Positions 1 through 7,933 of a stretch of DNA of 44,436 nt are shown one piece after another; the stretch's first letter is position 1, and every line of letters begins with the position of its first letter. This DNA comes from Pseudomonadota bacterium (GTDB lineage: Bacteria > Pseudomonadota > Gammaproteobacteria > Steroidobacterales > Steroidobacteraceae), in contig JAJYLP010000022.1 of the NCBI GenBank assembly GCA_021787615.1, positions 1-44,436 of the forward strand. The letters are read 5' to 3'. Under the pieces are notes generated by a model. The model had not been told where the DNA came from and searched no databases. It saw only the letters and a list, made by a program, of their open reading frames with translations. The position numbers were made by a program, and so were the translations under genes.

Positions 1-2368
1 CCCTGGCGCCCCGCCCGAAGCGGCCGCGGCCGCGCGCGGGCGCCTGCGCCAGCAGGGTGCGGCACTCCTCGAGGGTGAGCGATTTCGGATCGCGGTCCTT
101 GGGGATCTTGGCGTTTTTGGCGCCGTCGGTGACGTAGGGTCCGTAGCGGCCGTTGAGCACCTGGATGTTGTCGACGCCGAAGTCGTTGATGATGCGGTTG
201 GCGTCGGCCTCCTGCTTCAGGCGGATGACCTCCAGGGCGCGCTCCAGAGTGATGGTGTACGGATCGTCCTCCTTGAGCGATGCGTACTTGCTGCCGTACT
301 TCACATAGGGACCGAAGCGCCCGACGTTCGCGAGCACGGTCTCGCCCGCGGCGGTTTCCCCAAGCGTGCGCGGCAGCTTGAACAGCTCCATCGCCTCGGC
401 GAGGGTGATCGAGTCCATCTTCTGGCCCCGGCGCAGGCCGGCGAACCGCGGCTTCTCGGCGTCGTCCTTCGTGCCGATCTGCACGAACGGCCCGAAGCGC
501 CCCATGCGCACGCTGACCGGCTTGCCGCTCGCCGCATCGGTGCCGAGCTCGCGCGCCTGCGCGACCTGCTCGCGCGTCACGTTCTTCTCGATCTCGCCGA
601 CTTGGCGGATGAAGGGCTTCCAGAATTTATCGAGCGGCGCGGTCCAGGTCTCCTCGCCGCGCGAGACCGCATCGAGCTCATCCTCCATGGCGGCCGTGAA
701 GCCGTACTCCACGTAGCGGTGGAAATGCTCGGTGAGGAAGCGATTGACGATCTTGCCGATGTCGGTCGGGATGAAGCGCCGGTTGTCCATCTCGACGTAT
801 TCACGGTCCTGCAGCGTCGAGATGATGGCGGCGTAGGTCGAGGGACGGCCGATGCCGTGCTCCTCGAGCGCCTTGACCAGCGAGGCCTCGCTGTAGCGCG
901 GTGGCGGCTCGGTGAAGTGCTGCGCGGCGGTCAGGGCGAGCAGATCCACCCGGTCGCCCTCATTGAGCGGCGGCAGCGCGTGGTCCTCCTCGTCGGCCTT
1001 GGCATCATCGGTGCCTTCCTGGTACACGGAGATGTAGCCCGGCTTGACCAGCGTCGAGCCGGTGGCGCGCAGCACGTGACGCTCGGGGCCGTCGGGACCG
1101 GCCAGCATGTCGGCCGCCACGGTGTCGAAGACCGCCACGGCCATCTGTGAGGCGACCGCGCGCTTCCAGATGAGCGCGTAGAGCCGGTACAGATCGTTGT
1201 CGGTCTTGCCCTCGACCTCCGCCGGCGTGATCGCCGCGGAGGTCGGGCGGATCGCCTCGTGGGCTTCCTGCGCGTTCTTCGACTTGGTCTTGAACACGCG
1301 CGGCTCCTCGGCGACCTCCTCCTGGCCGTACAGGCGCGCAGCCACGGCGCGGATCTCCTGCACCGCCTCCTGCGCCAGCGACACCGAATCGGTGCGCATG
1401 TAGGTGATCAGGCCGGTGTTGCCGTCGCCGAGATCGACGCCCTCGTAGAGCTGCTGCGCCAGGCGCATGGTGCGCCGCGCGTTGAATCCCAGTTTGCGCG
1501 CGGCCTCCTGCTGCAGCGTCGAGGTGGTGAACGGCGGCGCCGGGGTGCGCCGCCGCTGTTTGCGCTCGACCGTGACCACCTGCAGCGCCCCGGGTGTGTC
1601 GAATTGCCCGGCCGCGCCGCGCGCGCCGGCGGAGTGCTGCAGGGTGCGCTGGACCTCGCGGGCCGCCGTCTCGTTCGTGAAGGAGAACTGCTCGACCTTG
1701 CGGCCGCGGTACTCGAGCAGCTTCAGCGGGAAGGCGGTGCGCGCGTCGCCGGCACCCGCGCGCGCCCCTTCGCCGTCGAGCGTCCAGTACTCGCGCGCCA
1801 CGAACGCCTCGATCTCCGCCTCGCGCTCGCAGATCATGCGCAGCGCCGGGCTCTGCACTCGGCCCGCCGAGAGGCCGCGGCGCACCTTCTTCCACAGCAG
1901 CGGGGACAGATTGAAGCCGACCAAGTAATCGAGCGCCCGGCGCGCCTGCTGCGCGTTGACCAGATCGAGCGACAGCTCGCGCGGCCGCTCGACCGCCTCG
2001 CGGATCGCATTGCGGGTGATCTCGTAGAACACAACGCGGTGCACCGTCTTGCCCTCGAGGTCGCCGCGCTCGCGCAGGATCTCCTTCAGGTGCCAAGCGA
2101 TCGCCTCGCCCTCGCGATCGGGGTCGGTCGCCAGGAACAGCGCCTTGGATTTCTTCAGGACCCGGGCGATGCTCTCGATGTGGCGCTCGTTCTTCTCGAG
2201 CACCTGGTAGCGCATGGCGTAGCCGTGGTCGGGATCGACCGCGCCTTCCTTGGGCACCAGGTCGCGCACGTGACCGTAGGAGGCCAGCACCTCGAACCCC
2301 TTGCCCAGGTATTTCTTGATGGTCTTCGCTTTGGCGGGCGACTCGACGACAACCAGATTCTCTGCCAT
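1..2368 (-). CDS. topA: DNA topoisomerase I, 3' end cut by window
   Basis: Type IA topoisomerase that relaxes negative supercoils through a transient 5'-phosphotyrosine link. The frame opens at an ATG read from 2368 with the Toprim start MAENLVVVESPAKAKTI, and about 789 codons lie in the window before the edge cuts the C terminus. The active-site motif ITYMRTDSVS puts the catalytic tyrosine near residue 323. Beyond about residue 600 there are three repeats of the GRFGPYV type (near residues 625, 680 and 735), matching the Topoisom_C_Rpt family. The Cys4 zinc ribbons of the E. coli enzyme are not visible: the place where a first ribbon would start reads RELGTDAASGKPV, without cysteines. It follows smg on the same strand with a 17-base gap, the usual smg-topA arrangement. 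Identity is certain; the end lies outside the window. Confidence 0.97.
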   Translation of the reverse strand, partial: MAENLVVVESPAKAKTIKKYLGKGFEVLASYGHVRDLVPKEGAVDPDHGYAMRYQVLEKNERHIESIARVLKKSKALFLATDPDREGEAIAWHLKEILRERGDLEGKTVHRVVFYEITRNAIREAVERPRELSLDLVNAQQARRALDYLVGFNLSPLLWKKVRRGLSAGRVQSPALRMICEREAEIEAFVAREYWTLDGEGARAGAGDARTAFPLKLLEYRGRKVEQFSFTNETAAREVQRTLQHSAGARGAAGQFDTPGALQVVTVERKQRRRTPAPPFTTSTLQQEAARKLGFNARRTMRLAQQLYEGVDLGDGNTGLITYMRTDSVSLAQEAVQEIRAVAARLYGQEEVAEEPRVFKTKSKNAQEAHEAIRPTSAAITPAEVEGKTDNDLYRLYALIWKRAVASQMAVAVFDTVAADMLAGPDGPERHVLRATGSTLVKPGYISVYQEGTDDAKADEEDHALPPLNEGDRVDLLALTAAQHFTEPPPRYSEASLVKALEEHGIGRPSTYAAIISTLQDREYVEMDNRRFIPTDIGKIVNRFLTEHFHRYVEYGFTAAMEDELDAVSRGEETWTAPLDKFWKPFIRQVGEIEKNVTREQVAQARELGTDAASGKPVSVRMGRFGPFVQIGTKDDAEKPRFAGLRRGQKMDSITLAEAMELFKLPRTLGETAAGETVLANVGRFGPYVKYGSKYASLKEDDPYTITLERALEVIRLKQEADANRIINDFGVDNIQVLNGRYGPYVTDGAKNAKIPKDRDPKSLTLEECRTLLAQAPARGRGRFGRGAR

Positions 2369-2385
2369 GTCTTTTTGTGTCCGAT

Positions 2386-2871
2386 TCAGTGCCGCACGAC
2401 CTTGCGTTCGCTCGCCATCAGCGCCTCGAAGCGCGCAAACGCGCCCTCCTCGGCGGGCTGCACCGAGAGCGCGAGGAGCACCACCCACTTCAGCTGATCC
2501 AGCGTCGGCTCGGCGACATCGAGCGCGAGCGTGCGCTCGATGACCAGCTCGCGCTGCCCGGGCGTGAGCACGCCGTCGCGGTCGAGCCGGGTGAGGAAGC
2601 TGCGGCACTCGTCCGAGAGCCGCCACAGCTCGCCGTCGGCGAACACCCGCACGGAGCGCGGGCCGGCGGCCGGCTCGCTCGCCGGGGCGCCGCGCGAGCC
2701 GGCGGCCAGCACCGAGAGCCACTCCATCGCCTGCATGACCTCCCCGACGCTGAAGCCCCTGCGGGCGAGCGCGGAGAGGATCTGCCGGCGGGCGGGGACC
2801 TCCGCCGGGTCCGACATCATGTAGTGGTCGTAAACGTAGATCAGTACGTCGAGTACGCAACCGGTTGTCAT
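2386..2871 (-). CDS. smg: Smg family protein (DUF494)
   Basis: Encodes 161 residues starting MTTGCVLDVLIYVYDHYM, which is the conserved N terminus of the Smg/DUF494 family. The family is found in beta- and gammaproteobacteria next to dprA and topA; its biochemical role is not established. The protein looks soluble and mostly helical, with no signal peptide or membrane segment. It lies 17 bases upstream of topA and 4 bases downstream of the short DprA-like open frame, so the three are probably co-transcribed. Recognition rests on the N-terminal motif, the length and the neighbours. Confidence 0.93.
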   Translation of the reverse strand: MTTGCVLDVLIYVYDHYMMSDPAEVPARRQILSALARRGFSVGEVMQAMEWLSVLAAGSRGAPASEPAAGPRSVRVFADGELWRLSDECRSFLTRLDRDGVLTPGQRELVIERTLALDVAEPTLDQLKWVVLLALSVQPAEEGAFARFEALMASERKVVRH

Positions 2872-2875
2872 TGAG

Positions 2876-3091
2876 TCAAGCAGTCAGTGCGAATCGATCC
2901 GGCCACAGCGGCCGCCGGGGTACGGCGCGAGCCGCCCCCTGCCGCCCCACAATCCGCAACGCCGAGGTGATCGACGCGCCAGACCCGCCTGAGCGGGCCG
3001 CGTGGGTGTCGAGGGTCACGGGCTCAAAACCGAGCGCATCTAACAGCATTTCATATTCCTTGTCCAATGCGGGCGCGGCCGAATTTTGCAT
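2876..3091 (-). pseudogene. DprA C-terminal winged-helix remnant (71 aa)
   Basis: A 71-residue open frame starting MQNSAAPALDKEYEMLLDAL and ending four bases before smg. The core LLDALGFEPVTLDTHAARSG followed by an ALRIVGRQGA segment resembles the C-terminal winged helix of DprA, the natural-transformation and RecA-loading protein. The position fits, because dprA normally sits immediately upstream of smg. The Rossmann-like DNA-binding domain of about 220 residues is missing: only 194 bases separate this start from rlmJ, and the upstream frame there shows no DprA motifs. No Shine-Dalgarno sequence is visible before the ATG, and the sequence just upstream is unusually AT-rich. It could be a decaying leftover, or a retained stand-alone winged-helix protein. 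The match is by eye and the second half is only loosely similar. Confidence 0.55.
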
Positions 3092-3285
3092 AAGTAACTG
3101 ATTTATGGGGTTAAATGAAATCTCCCGCGGCCGCGGACCGGTCGGATCCGGCGGGCGCCGTCGGGGACGGGCCGGCCGCATGGCCCGGGCGACGCCGAAA
3201 ACGGCTGTGCGCTGCGGCCTGCGGCGCGCAAGTGCCACCCGGGTTCCGCCAAACGGCCGCCCCGAGTTTGCTACTGTGCCGGCGC

Positions 3286-4131
3286 ATGAAGTACCGGCAC
3301 GCCCATCACGCGGGCAACTTCGCGGACGTGCACAAGCACGTGACGCTGCTTGCGCTGCTCTCGGCGCTGCAGCGCAAGGACAAGGGCTTTCTCTACCTCG
3401 AGACGCACGCGGGCCGGGGCGTCTATGACCTGGCCGACTCGGCCGAGGCGGGCGCCGGTGTCGCCCGCCTGGAGGGCGCAGCGTGCACCGCGCCCGAGCT
3501 GCGCCATTATCTGGAGCGCCTGGCGCAGGCGCGCCGCGAATGCGGCTCGAGCCGGCTGTACCCGGGATCCGCCTGGCTTGCGGCGCGGCAGCTGCGCGCC
3601 CAGGACCGCGCCGTGTTCGTGGAAGCGCTCCCCGAGGAGGCGCGCGCGCTGCGGCGCGCACTGTCATCCGCGCGGGAAGCGCGGATGCGCGTCGAGACCG
3701 GCGATGGCTTCGAGCGGCTGCGCGCCGCGCTGCCGCCGCCCGAGCGGCGCGCGTTGACGCTGATCGATCCGCCCTACGAGCAGACGCGGCGCGACTTCGA
3801 GCGCACCCGGGCGGGGATCGCCGAGGCGCTGCGCCGCTTTCCGACGGGTGTCGTGGCCGTGTGGTATCCGGTCAAGGAGGCGCGCGATACCGAGCGCTGG
3901 CTCGCGGCCGTGGCGCGTCAGACCGAGCGCGCCGCGCTGGTCGCGGAGCTGTGGCTGCATCCGCGCGACTCGCGCGTCGCGTTGAACGGCTCCGGCATGT
4001 TGATCGTCAATCCGCCGTACCAACTCGAAGCGCCGATGCGGGCGTGGCTCGCGGAGCTCTACGGGCGCCTGGGCGGCGCGGCGGCCGGCGGCAGCGCAGT
4101 CCGGCCGCTCGCGCCGGCGCGGCCGGCGTGA
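3286..4131 (+). CDS. rlmJ: 23S rRNA (adenine2030-N6)-methyltransferase
   Basis: SAM-dependent enzyme that makes m6A2030 in 23S rRNA. The 281-residue protein starts MKYRHAHHAGNFADVHKHV, the diagnostic RlmJ (YhiR/ComJ) N terminus. The catalytic Asp-Pro-Pro-Tyr motif appears as LIDPPYEQ near residue 163. An in-frame opening continues upstream of 3286, but the family start is unmistakable at this ATG. It is followed 43 bases later by aroE on the same strand. Together these two genes separate the LysM gene from smg-topA, which are neighbours (with dprA) in related genomes. The last 20 or so residues are Ala/Gly/Arg-rich and probably disordered. Confidence 0.95.
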   Translation: MKYRHAHHAGNFADVHKHVTLLALLSALQRKDKGFLYLETHAGRGVYDLADSAEAGAGVARLEGAACTAPELRHYLERLAQARRECGSSRLYPGSAWLAARQLRAQDRAVFVEALPEEARALRRALSSAREARMRVETGDGFERLRAALPPPERRALTLIDPPYEQTRRDFERTRAGIAEALRRFPTGVVAVWYPVKEARDTERWLAAVARQTERAALVAELWLHPRDSRVALNGSGMLIVNPPYQLEAPMRAWLAELYGRLGGAAAGGSAVRPLAPARPA

Positions 4132-4164
4132 CAGGGCTGCGGCGCGGGCGCAGAATCGAACGAT

Positions 4165-4174
4165 GGAAGGGAGA
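4165..4174 (+). promoter_or_regulatory. Ribosome binding site deciding the aroE start
   Basis: The purine run GGAAGGGAGA directly precedes the GTG at 4175 and immediately follows the in-frame ATG at 4163. A ribosome bound here would favour the GTG, giving the family-typical N terminus. The spacing from the AAGG core is about four bases, which is short but usable. Confidence 0.5.
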
Positions 4175-5017
4175 GTGGATCAGTACGCGGTGGTGGGTCA
4201 CCCGGTCGCCCACAGTCTCTCGCCTTTCATCCATTCGCTGTTCGCGCGCCAGACCGGCCAGTCCCTCAGCTACCGCCTGATGGACGTCGCGTCGGAGAGA
4301 TTCGTCGAGCGGGTCGGGGAGTTCTTCGCCGGCGGCGGCCGGGGCGTGAACATCACCCTGCCGCACAAGACGCGCGCCATGGCGCTCGCCAGCGAACTCA
4401 CCGAGCGCGCGCGGCTCGCCGGCGCGGTCAACACGCTCGCGGTTCGCCGCGACGGCACGCTGCTCGGCGACAACACCGACGGGGCCGGGCTCGTGCAGGA
4501 CCTCACGGGCAACATCGGCGTGACGGTCAAGAAGCGCAGCGTTCTGCTGATCGGCGCCGGCGGCGCGGCGCGCGGGGTGATCGCCCCGCTGCTGGCGCTC
4601 GCGCCCCGGCGCATCGTGGTCGCGAACCGCACCGCCGAGCGGGCCGTGGCGCTCGCCGCGGTATTCGCCGGGCTCGGCGCGGTCGAGGGCGGCGGTTTCG
4701 CCGATCTCGGCGAGGAGAGCTTCGACCTGATCATCAACGCCACCTCGGCGAGCTTGACGGGCGAGCTGCCCGCGGTGCCCGTGACGGCATTCGGCCGCGA
4801 CACGTTCTGTTACGACATGGCCTACGGCCGAGGGGATACCCCGTTCGTGCGCTGGGCGCGCGAGTTGGGATGCCGCGAGGCCGTGCCCGGCTGGGGAATG
4901 CTGGTCGAGCAGGCGGCCGAGTCGTTTCGGCTCTGGCGCGGCGTGCGGCCACTCACTGCGCCGGTGCTGGCGGCGCTCACGGGGCGCAGCGCCCCCGCCA
5001 CCGGCCGCACCGGCTAG
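4175..5017 (+). CDS. aroE: Shikimate dehydrogenase
   Basis: Reduces 3-dehydroshikimate to shikimate with NADPH in the aromatic amino acid pathway. The shikimate-binding segment HSLSPFIHS, the motif GVNITLPHK with the catalytic lysine, the asparagine and aspartate of NTDG, and the nucleotide-binding GAGGAARG are all present. I prefer GTG at 4175, giving MDQYAVVGHPVAHS as in other AroE proteins, because the purine run GGAAGGGAGA lies just before it. An in-frame ATG at 4163 would add four residues, has no Shine-Dalgarno sequence of its own and abuts that run. The stop codon lies in the tetranucleotide CTAG, which also holds the stop of the convergent LysM gene. Confidence 0.95.
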   Translation: MDQYAVVGHPVAHSLSPFIHSLFARQTGQSLSYRLMDVASERFVERVGEFFAGGGRGVNITLPHKTRAMALASELTERARLAGAVNTLAVRRDGTLLGDNTDGAGLVQDLTGNIGVTVKKRSVLLIGAGGAARGVIAPLLALAPRRIVVANRTAERAVALAAVFAGLGAVEGGGFADLGEESFDLIINATSASLTGELPAVPVTAFGRDTFCYDMAYGRGDTPFVRWARELGCREAVPGWGMLVEQAAESFRLWRGVRPLTAPVLAALTGRSAPATGRTG

Positions 5018-6273
5018 GGGTTGTGCACGACGTCGCCGACGTTGATGACGTTCGAGGCGGCCACCACCAGCGCGAAGGACAGGTCGCGGTAGGTCTTGAA
5101 CACCAGCAGCGTGCCGGCGCGATAGTCGGGCAGCTTCACGCGCGGCGCGAAGGCGTGGCCGGCGGAGCCGAAGGCCCGGAACAGCCAGCTGAATGCGCCA
5201 TGGGTGTCATGCACCACCGAGCCGTTGTGATCGACGGCCAGCACATCCCCGGGGCCGAGCCCGGCACGGCTGCCGCGATCGAGCACCACGATGTCGTACT
5301 GACCGGCGAGGTCGGCCCCGCCGGTGCCGCCGACCACCCAGATGATCTTGCCGTGGATCTGGCGCGAGGGCGCGCGCGGTTCCATGGTGAGCGGCGCCTG
5401 CGCGTCGTTGGCCACGAGGCGGTCGCCGCGGAAGGTCTCACGCGCTGAGTCCGTCAGGCTCGCGGTCGCCGGGCGGCCGTCCGCGGTGATCACCGCCGTG
5501 GCGGCATAGGTGCCGAGGTAGCCGTACACATGCCCGAAGCCGAGATCGCCCGGCTCGCGCAGCTTGTGCCCGACGTGAATCACGCTGTAGCGGCTGCGCG
5601 GATGGCGGCCGAGGCTGCTGACGTAGGCGATCGAGCCGGTTCCGGCGATCTGGTGCTTGTCGCGGAACGCGATCACGTGCGGCGCCCGGCGCACCTGCCC
5701 GGCGCTCAGCACCATCGGCCGCGCCAGGAACGCGGCGATCGCCGAGTACGGAATGGTGGGTATGGCGGCCGTGATCGGCGTGCTGCTCAGCGTCGGCCGG
5801 AGCTGTACGGTCTGCTCACCGGCCGCCTGCCCCCGCAGCGGGCTCGCGCGCACCAGGCGCACCGAGGGCTTGCCGTTGCGCCCGTAGGTGAGGGCCAGCA
5901 CATCGCCCGGATAAATGAGATGGGGGTTGTGGATCTGGGGATTGAGGTACCAGACCTCGGGCCAGTCCCACGGATTGCGCAGGAACTTCGAGGCGATGCC
6001 CCACAGGGTATCGCCGGGCTTGACCGTATAGGTCATCGGCGCGCTGTGGCGGATGATGGGGCCCGCGTCGCTGGCCGCGACCGCGGGCGCCGGTGCGGGC
6101 GCGGGGCTCGCGACGGCCGCCGGCGGGGGCGGGCTCGGCGGTGGGGCGGCTATGGCCGGCCGGCTCGCCCCGTGGGTAGCCGCACAGGCGGCCAGGAGGG
6201 CCGGTATCCCGCCCGCCAGCACGAGGCGGGCACAGCGAATCTGTTTCGACGCCATGGCCGCGTATAATCGCAT
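5014..6273 (-). CDS. LysM-domain lipoprotein
   Basis: A 419-residue envelope protein. From the ATG at 6273, with AGGGGGAG about six bases upstream, the N terminus has a basic stretch, a hydrophobic core and the lipobox LLAAC with cysteine 30, so it is predicted to be a lipoprotein. A Pro/Ala-rich linker covers residues 35-70. A LysM peptidoglycan-binding module follows at about 80-127 ([16 protein letters not shown], then [13 protein letters not shown]). The remaining 290 residues are the conserved C-terminal part of the LysM proteins encoded next to def/dprA in gammaproteobacteria; I assign it no catalytic function. The gene is divergent from def and convergent with aroE, whose stop overlaps its own. 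A second ATG at 6255 would also keep the signal sequence. Confidence 0.9.
   Translation of the reverse strand: MRLYAAMASKQIRCARLVLAGGIPALLAACAATHGASRPAIAAPPPSPPPPAAVASPAPAPAPAVAASDAGPIIRHSAPMTYTVKPGDTLWGIASKFLRNPWDWPEVWYLNPQIHNPHLIYPGDVLALTYGRNGKPSVRLVRASPLRGQAAGEQTVQLRPTLSSTPITAAIPTIPYSAIAAFLARPMVLSAGQVRRAPHVIAFRDKHQIAGTGSIAYVSSLGRHPRSRYSVIHVGHKLREPGDLGFGHVYGYLGTYAATAVITADGRPATASLTDSARETFRGDRLVANDAQAPLTMEPRAPSRQIHGKIIWVVGGTGGADLAGQYDIVVLDRGSRAGLGPGDVLAVDHNGSVVHDTHGAFSWLFRAFGSAGHAFAPRVKLPDYRAGTLLVFKTYRDLSFALVVAASNVINVGDVVHNP
6263..6268 (+). promoter_or_regulatory. Possible -10 element for def
   Basis: A perfect TATAAT lies on the plus strand about 125 bases before def, within the first codons of the divergent LysM gene. 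No good -35 hexamer is found at 16-18 bases, and a second AT-rich stretch (TTTAAT, 6296-6301) lies closer to def. The element is suggested by sequence only. Confidence 0.25.
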
Positions 6274-6391
6274 GTCGGCTCCCCCTGTACGGCGATTTAA
6301 TGTCAAGCTGTGCATCCGGTCACGGTCGCGCCGCGACCCGGCCCGGACGGGGCCCTGGAACCACGCCCCCTACCGCAACTCCAAATCATTC

Positions 6392-6928
6392 ATGGCGCTC
6401 AAGACGATACTCGAGTTTCCCGACCCGAGACTGCGAACGCGGGCACAGCCTGTCGTGCAGTTCGGTGCCCGCCTGCAGCGGCTGATCGACGACATGCTCG
6501 AGACCATGTACGCCGCGCCCGGCGTGGGCCTTGCGGCCACGCAGGTCGACGTGCATCAGCGGCTCATTGTCATCGATGTCTCCGACACGCACAACGAGCC
6601 GCTGGTGCTGATCAACCCCGAGATCATCGCGTGCGAGGGCGAGGCGAGCGCCGAGGAGGGCTGTCTCTCCGTGCCGGGGATCTTCGATTCGGTCAAGCGC
6701 GCCGCGCGCGTGCGGGTGCGGGCGCAGGACCGCACCGGCCAGAGCTTCGAGCGGGACTGCGCCGAGCTGCTCGCGGTGTGCGTGCAGCACGAGATGGATC
6801 ACCTCGAGGGCAAGCTGTTCGTCGACTACCTGTCCAACCTCAAGCGGGACCGTATCCGTAAGAAGCTGGAGAAGGAGCGCAAGACCCGGGCGCAGCGGCG
6901 CGTTGCCGCGGCGACCCCGGCATTGTGA
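6392..6928 (+). CDS. def: Peptide deformylase
   Basis: Metallo-enzyme that removes the formyl group from the N-terminal methionine of new proteins. All three family motifs are present in 178 residues: [16 protein letters not shown] with metal-ligand cysteine 91; and HEMDH with histidines 133 and 137 and the catalytic glutamate 134. The start [15 protein letters not shown] at 6392 matches the family, although no Shine-Dalgarno sequence is visible (the upstream bases are CCAAATCATTC). The last 20 residues form a basic tail. It is followed by fmt after 12 bases, the classic def-fmt operon that couples addition and removal of the formyl group. Confidence 0.97.
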   Translation: MALKTILEFPDPRLRTRAQPVVQFGARLQRLIDDMLETMYAAPGVGLAATQVDVHQRLIVIDVSDTHNEPLVLINPEIIACEGEASAEEGCLSVPGIFDSVKRAARVRVRAQDRTGQSFERDCAELLAVCVQHEMDHLEGKLFVDYLSNLKRDRIRKKLEKERKTRAQRRVAAATPAL

Positions 6929-6940
6929 CCGGTCGTCGCG

Positions 6941-7933
6941 GTGACCGTCCCCAAAGTCCTGCGCGTGGCGTTTGCCGGAACGCCGCAATTCGCCGTGCCG
7001 GCGCTGCTGGCGCTGCACCAATCGCGCCATGCGCTCGTCGGGGTGCTGACGCAACCTGACCGTCCCAAGGGGCGCGGGCGGCAGCTGACCGCCTCCCCGG
7101 TGAAGCTCGCGGCGCAGGATTCGGTTCCGGTCCGCCAGCCGGCGGCGCTGCGGCGGCCGGCCGACTGGGCGCCGCTCGCCGAGTGGCGCCCGGACGTGCT
7201 GGTGGTGGTGGCCTACGGGCTGATCCTGCCGCAGGCCGTGCTCGATCTGCCGCCGCTCGGCTGCATCAACGTGCATGCCTCCCTGCTGCCGCGCTGGCGC
7301 GGCGCTGCGCCAATCGAGCGCGCGCTGCTCGCCGGGGATGGCGAGACGGGCCTGACGGTGATGCGCATGGACGCGGGGCTCGATACCGGCCCGATCCTGT
7401 TGCGCCGGCCTGTGCCGATCGAGCCCCAGGACACCGGCGGCAGCCTGCGCGACCGTCTCGCGGAGCTCTCCGGTCCGCTGCTGCTCGAGGCGCTGGAGGG
7501 GCTCGCGAGCGGCACGCTGAGTCCCACGCCGCAGCCGGCCGAAGGGGTCACCTATGCTCGCAAGCTCGAGAAGCACGAGGCGCAGATCGACTGGCGGCGC
7601 TCGGCGGTCGAGATCGAGCGGCAGATCCGGGCCCTGCGGCCGCGCGCGACGGCTGAGACCGTGCGGGTGGACCCGGAGAGCGGGACCGAAGAGCGCCTGC
7701 TCGTGCACGCCGCTCGTCTCGCGCCCGAGGGCGGGCCGGTAGGCGCCGTGCCGGGCAGCATCGTTCAAGCCGTCGGCAATCATCAGGACGGGTACATCCG
7801 CGTACGGTGCGGCGCCGGGTGCCTCGATCTGCTGACGCTGCAGCGCCCGGGCGGCCTGCCGCAGCGCGCCGGCGTGTTCGCCAGCGGCCATCGCCGGCTG
7901 CAGCCGCCGCTGCGGCTGGGTCGGGCGCATTGA
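6941..7933 (+). CDS. fmt: Methionyl-tRNA formyltransferase
   Basis: Transfers a formyl group from 10-formyltetrahydrofolate to the initiator Met-tRNA. The 330-residue protein begins with GTG and shows the N-terminal FAGTPQFAVP, the loop QPDRPKGRGR, the folate and catalytic motif INVHASLLPRWRGAAPI, and MDAGLDTGPIL with the catalytic aspartate. The C-terminal OB-like tRNA-binding domain follows from about residue 205. It is the second gene of def-fmt-rsmB. Its stop overlaps the putative TTG start of rsmB (TTGA at 7930-7933), suggesting translational coupling. Confidence 0.97.
   Translation: MTVPKVLRVAFAGTPQFAVPALLALHQSRHALVGVLTQPDRPKGRGRQLTASPVKLAAQDSVPVRQPAALRRPADWAPLAEWRPDVLVVVAYGLILPQAVLDLPPLGCINVHASLLPRWRGAAPIERALLAGDGETGLTVMRMDAGLDTGPILLRRPVPIEPQDTGGSLRDRLAELSGPLLLEALEGLASGTLSPTPQPAEGVTYARKLEKHEAQIDWRRSAVEIERQIRALRPRATAETVRVDPESGTEERLLVHAARLAPEGGPVGAVPGSIVQAVGNHQDGYIRVRCGAGCLDLLTLQRPGGLPQRAGVFASGHRRLQPPLRLGRAH

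Noticed and set aside
1005-2096. Long minus-strand open frame of 363 codons overlapping topA
   Set aside because: It is an out-of-frame shadow of topA, Arg/Ala/Gly-rich with no recognisable domain. The topA frame carries the family motifs over the same span.
1259-2497. 412-codon plus-strand open frame antisense to topA and smg
   Set aside because: High GC keeps antisense frames open. It has no family resemblance and lies wholly across two well-identified genes.
6278-6306. Consensus TTGACA on the minus strand upstream of the LysM gene
   Set aside because: No -10 hexamer lies at the right distance, and the place for it is occupied by the ribosome site.
6386-7930. 514-codon minus-strand frame opposite def and fmt
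   Set aside because: Composition is low complexity (Arg, Gln, His, Gly), with no motif or plausible ribosome site. def and fmt are unmistakable on the other strand.
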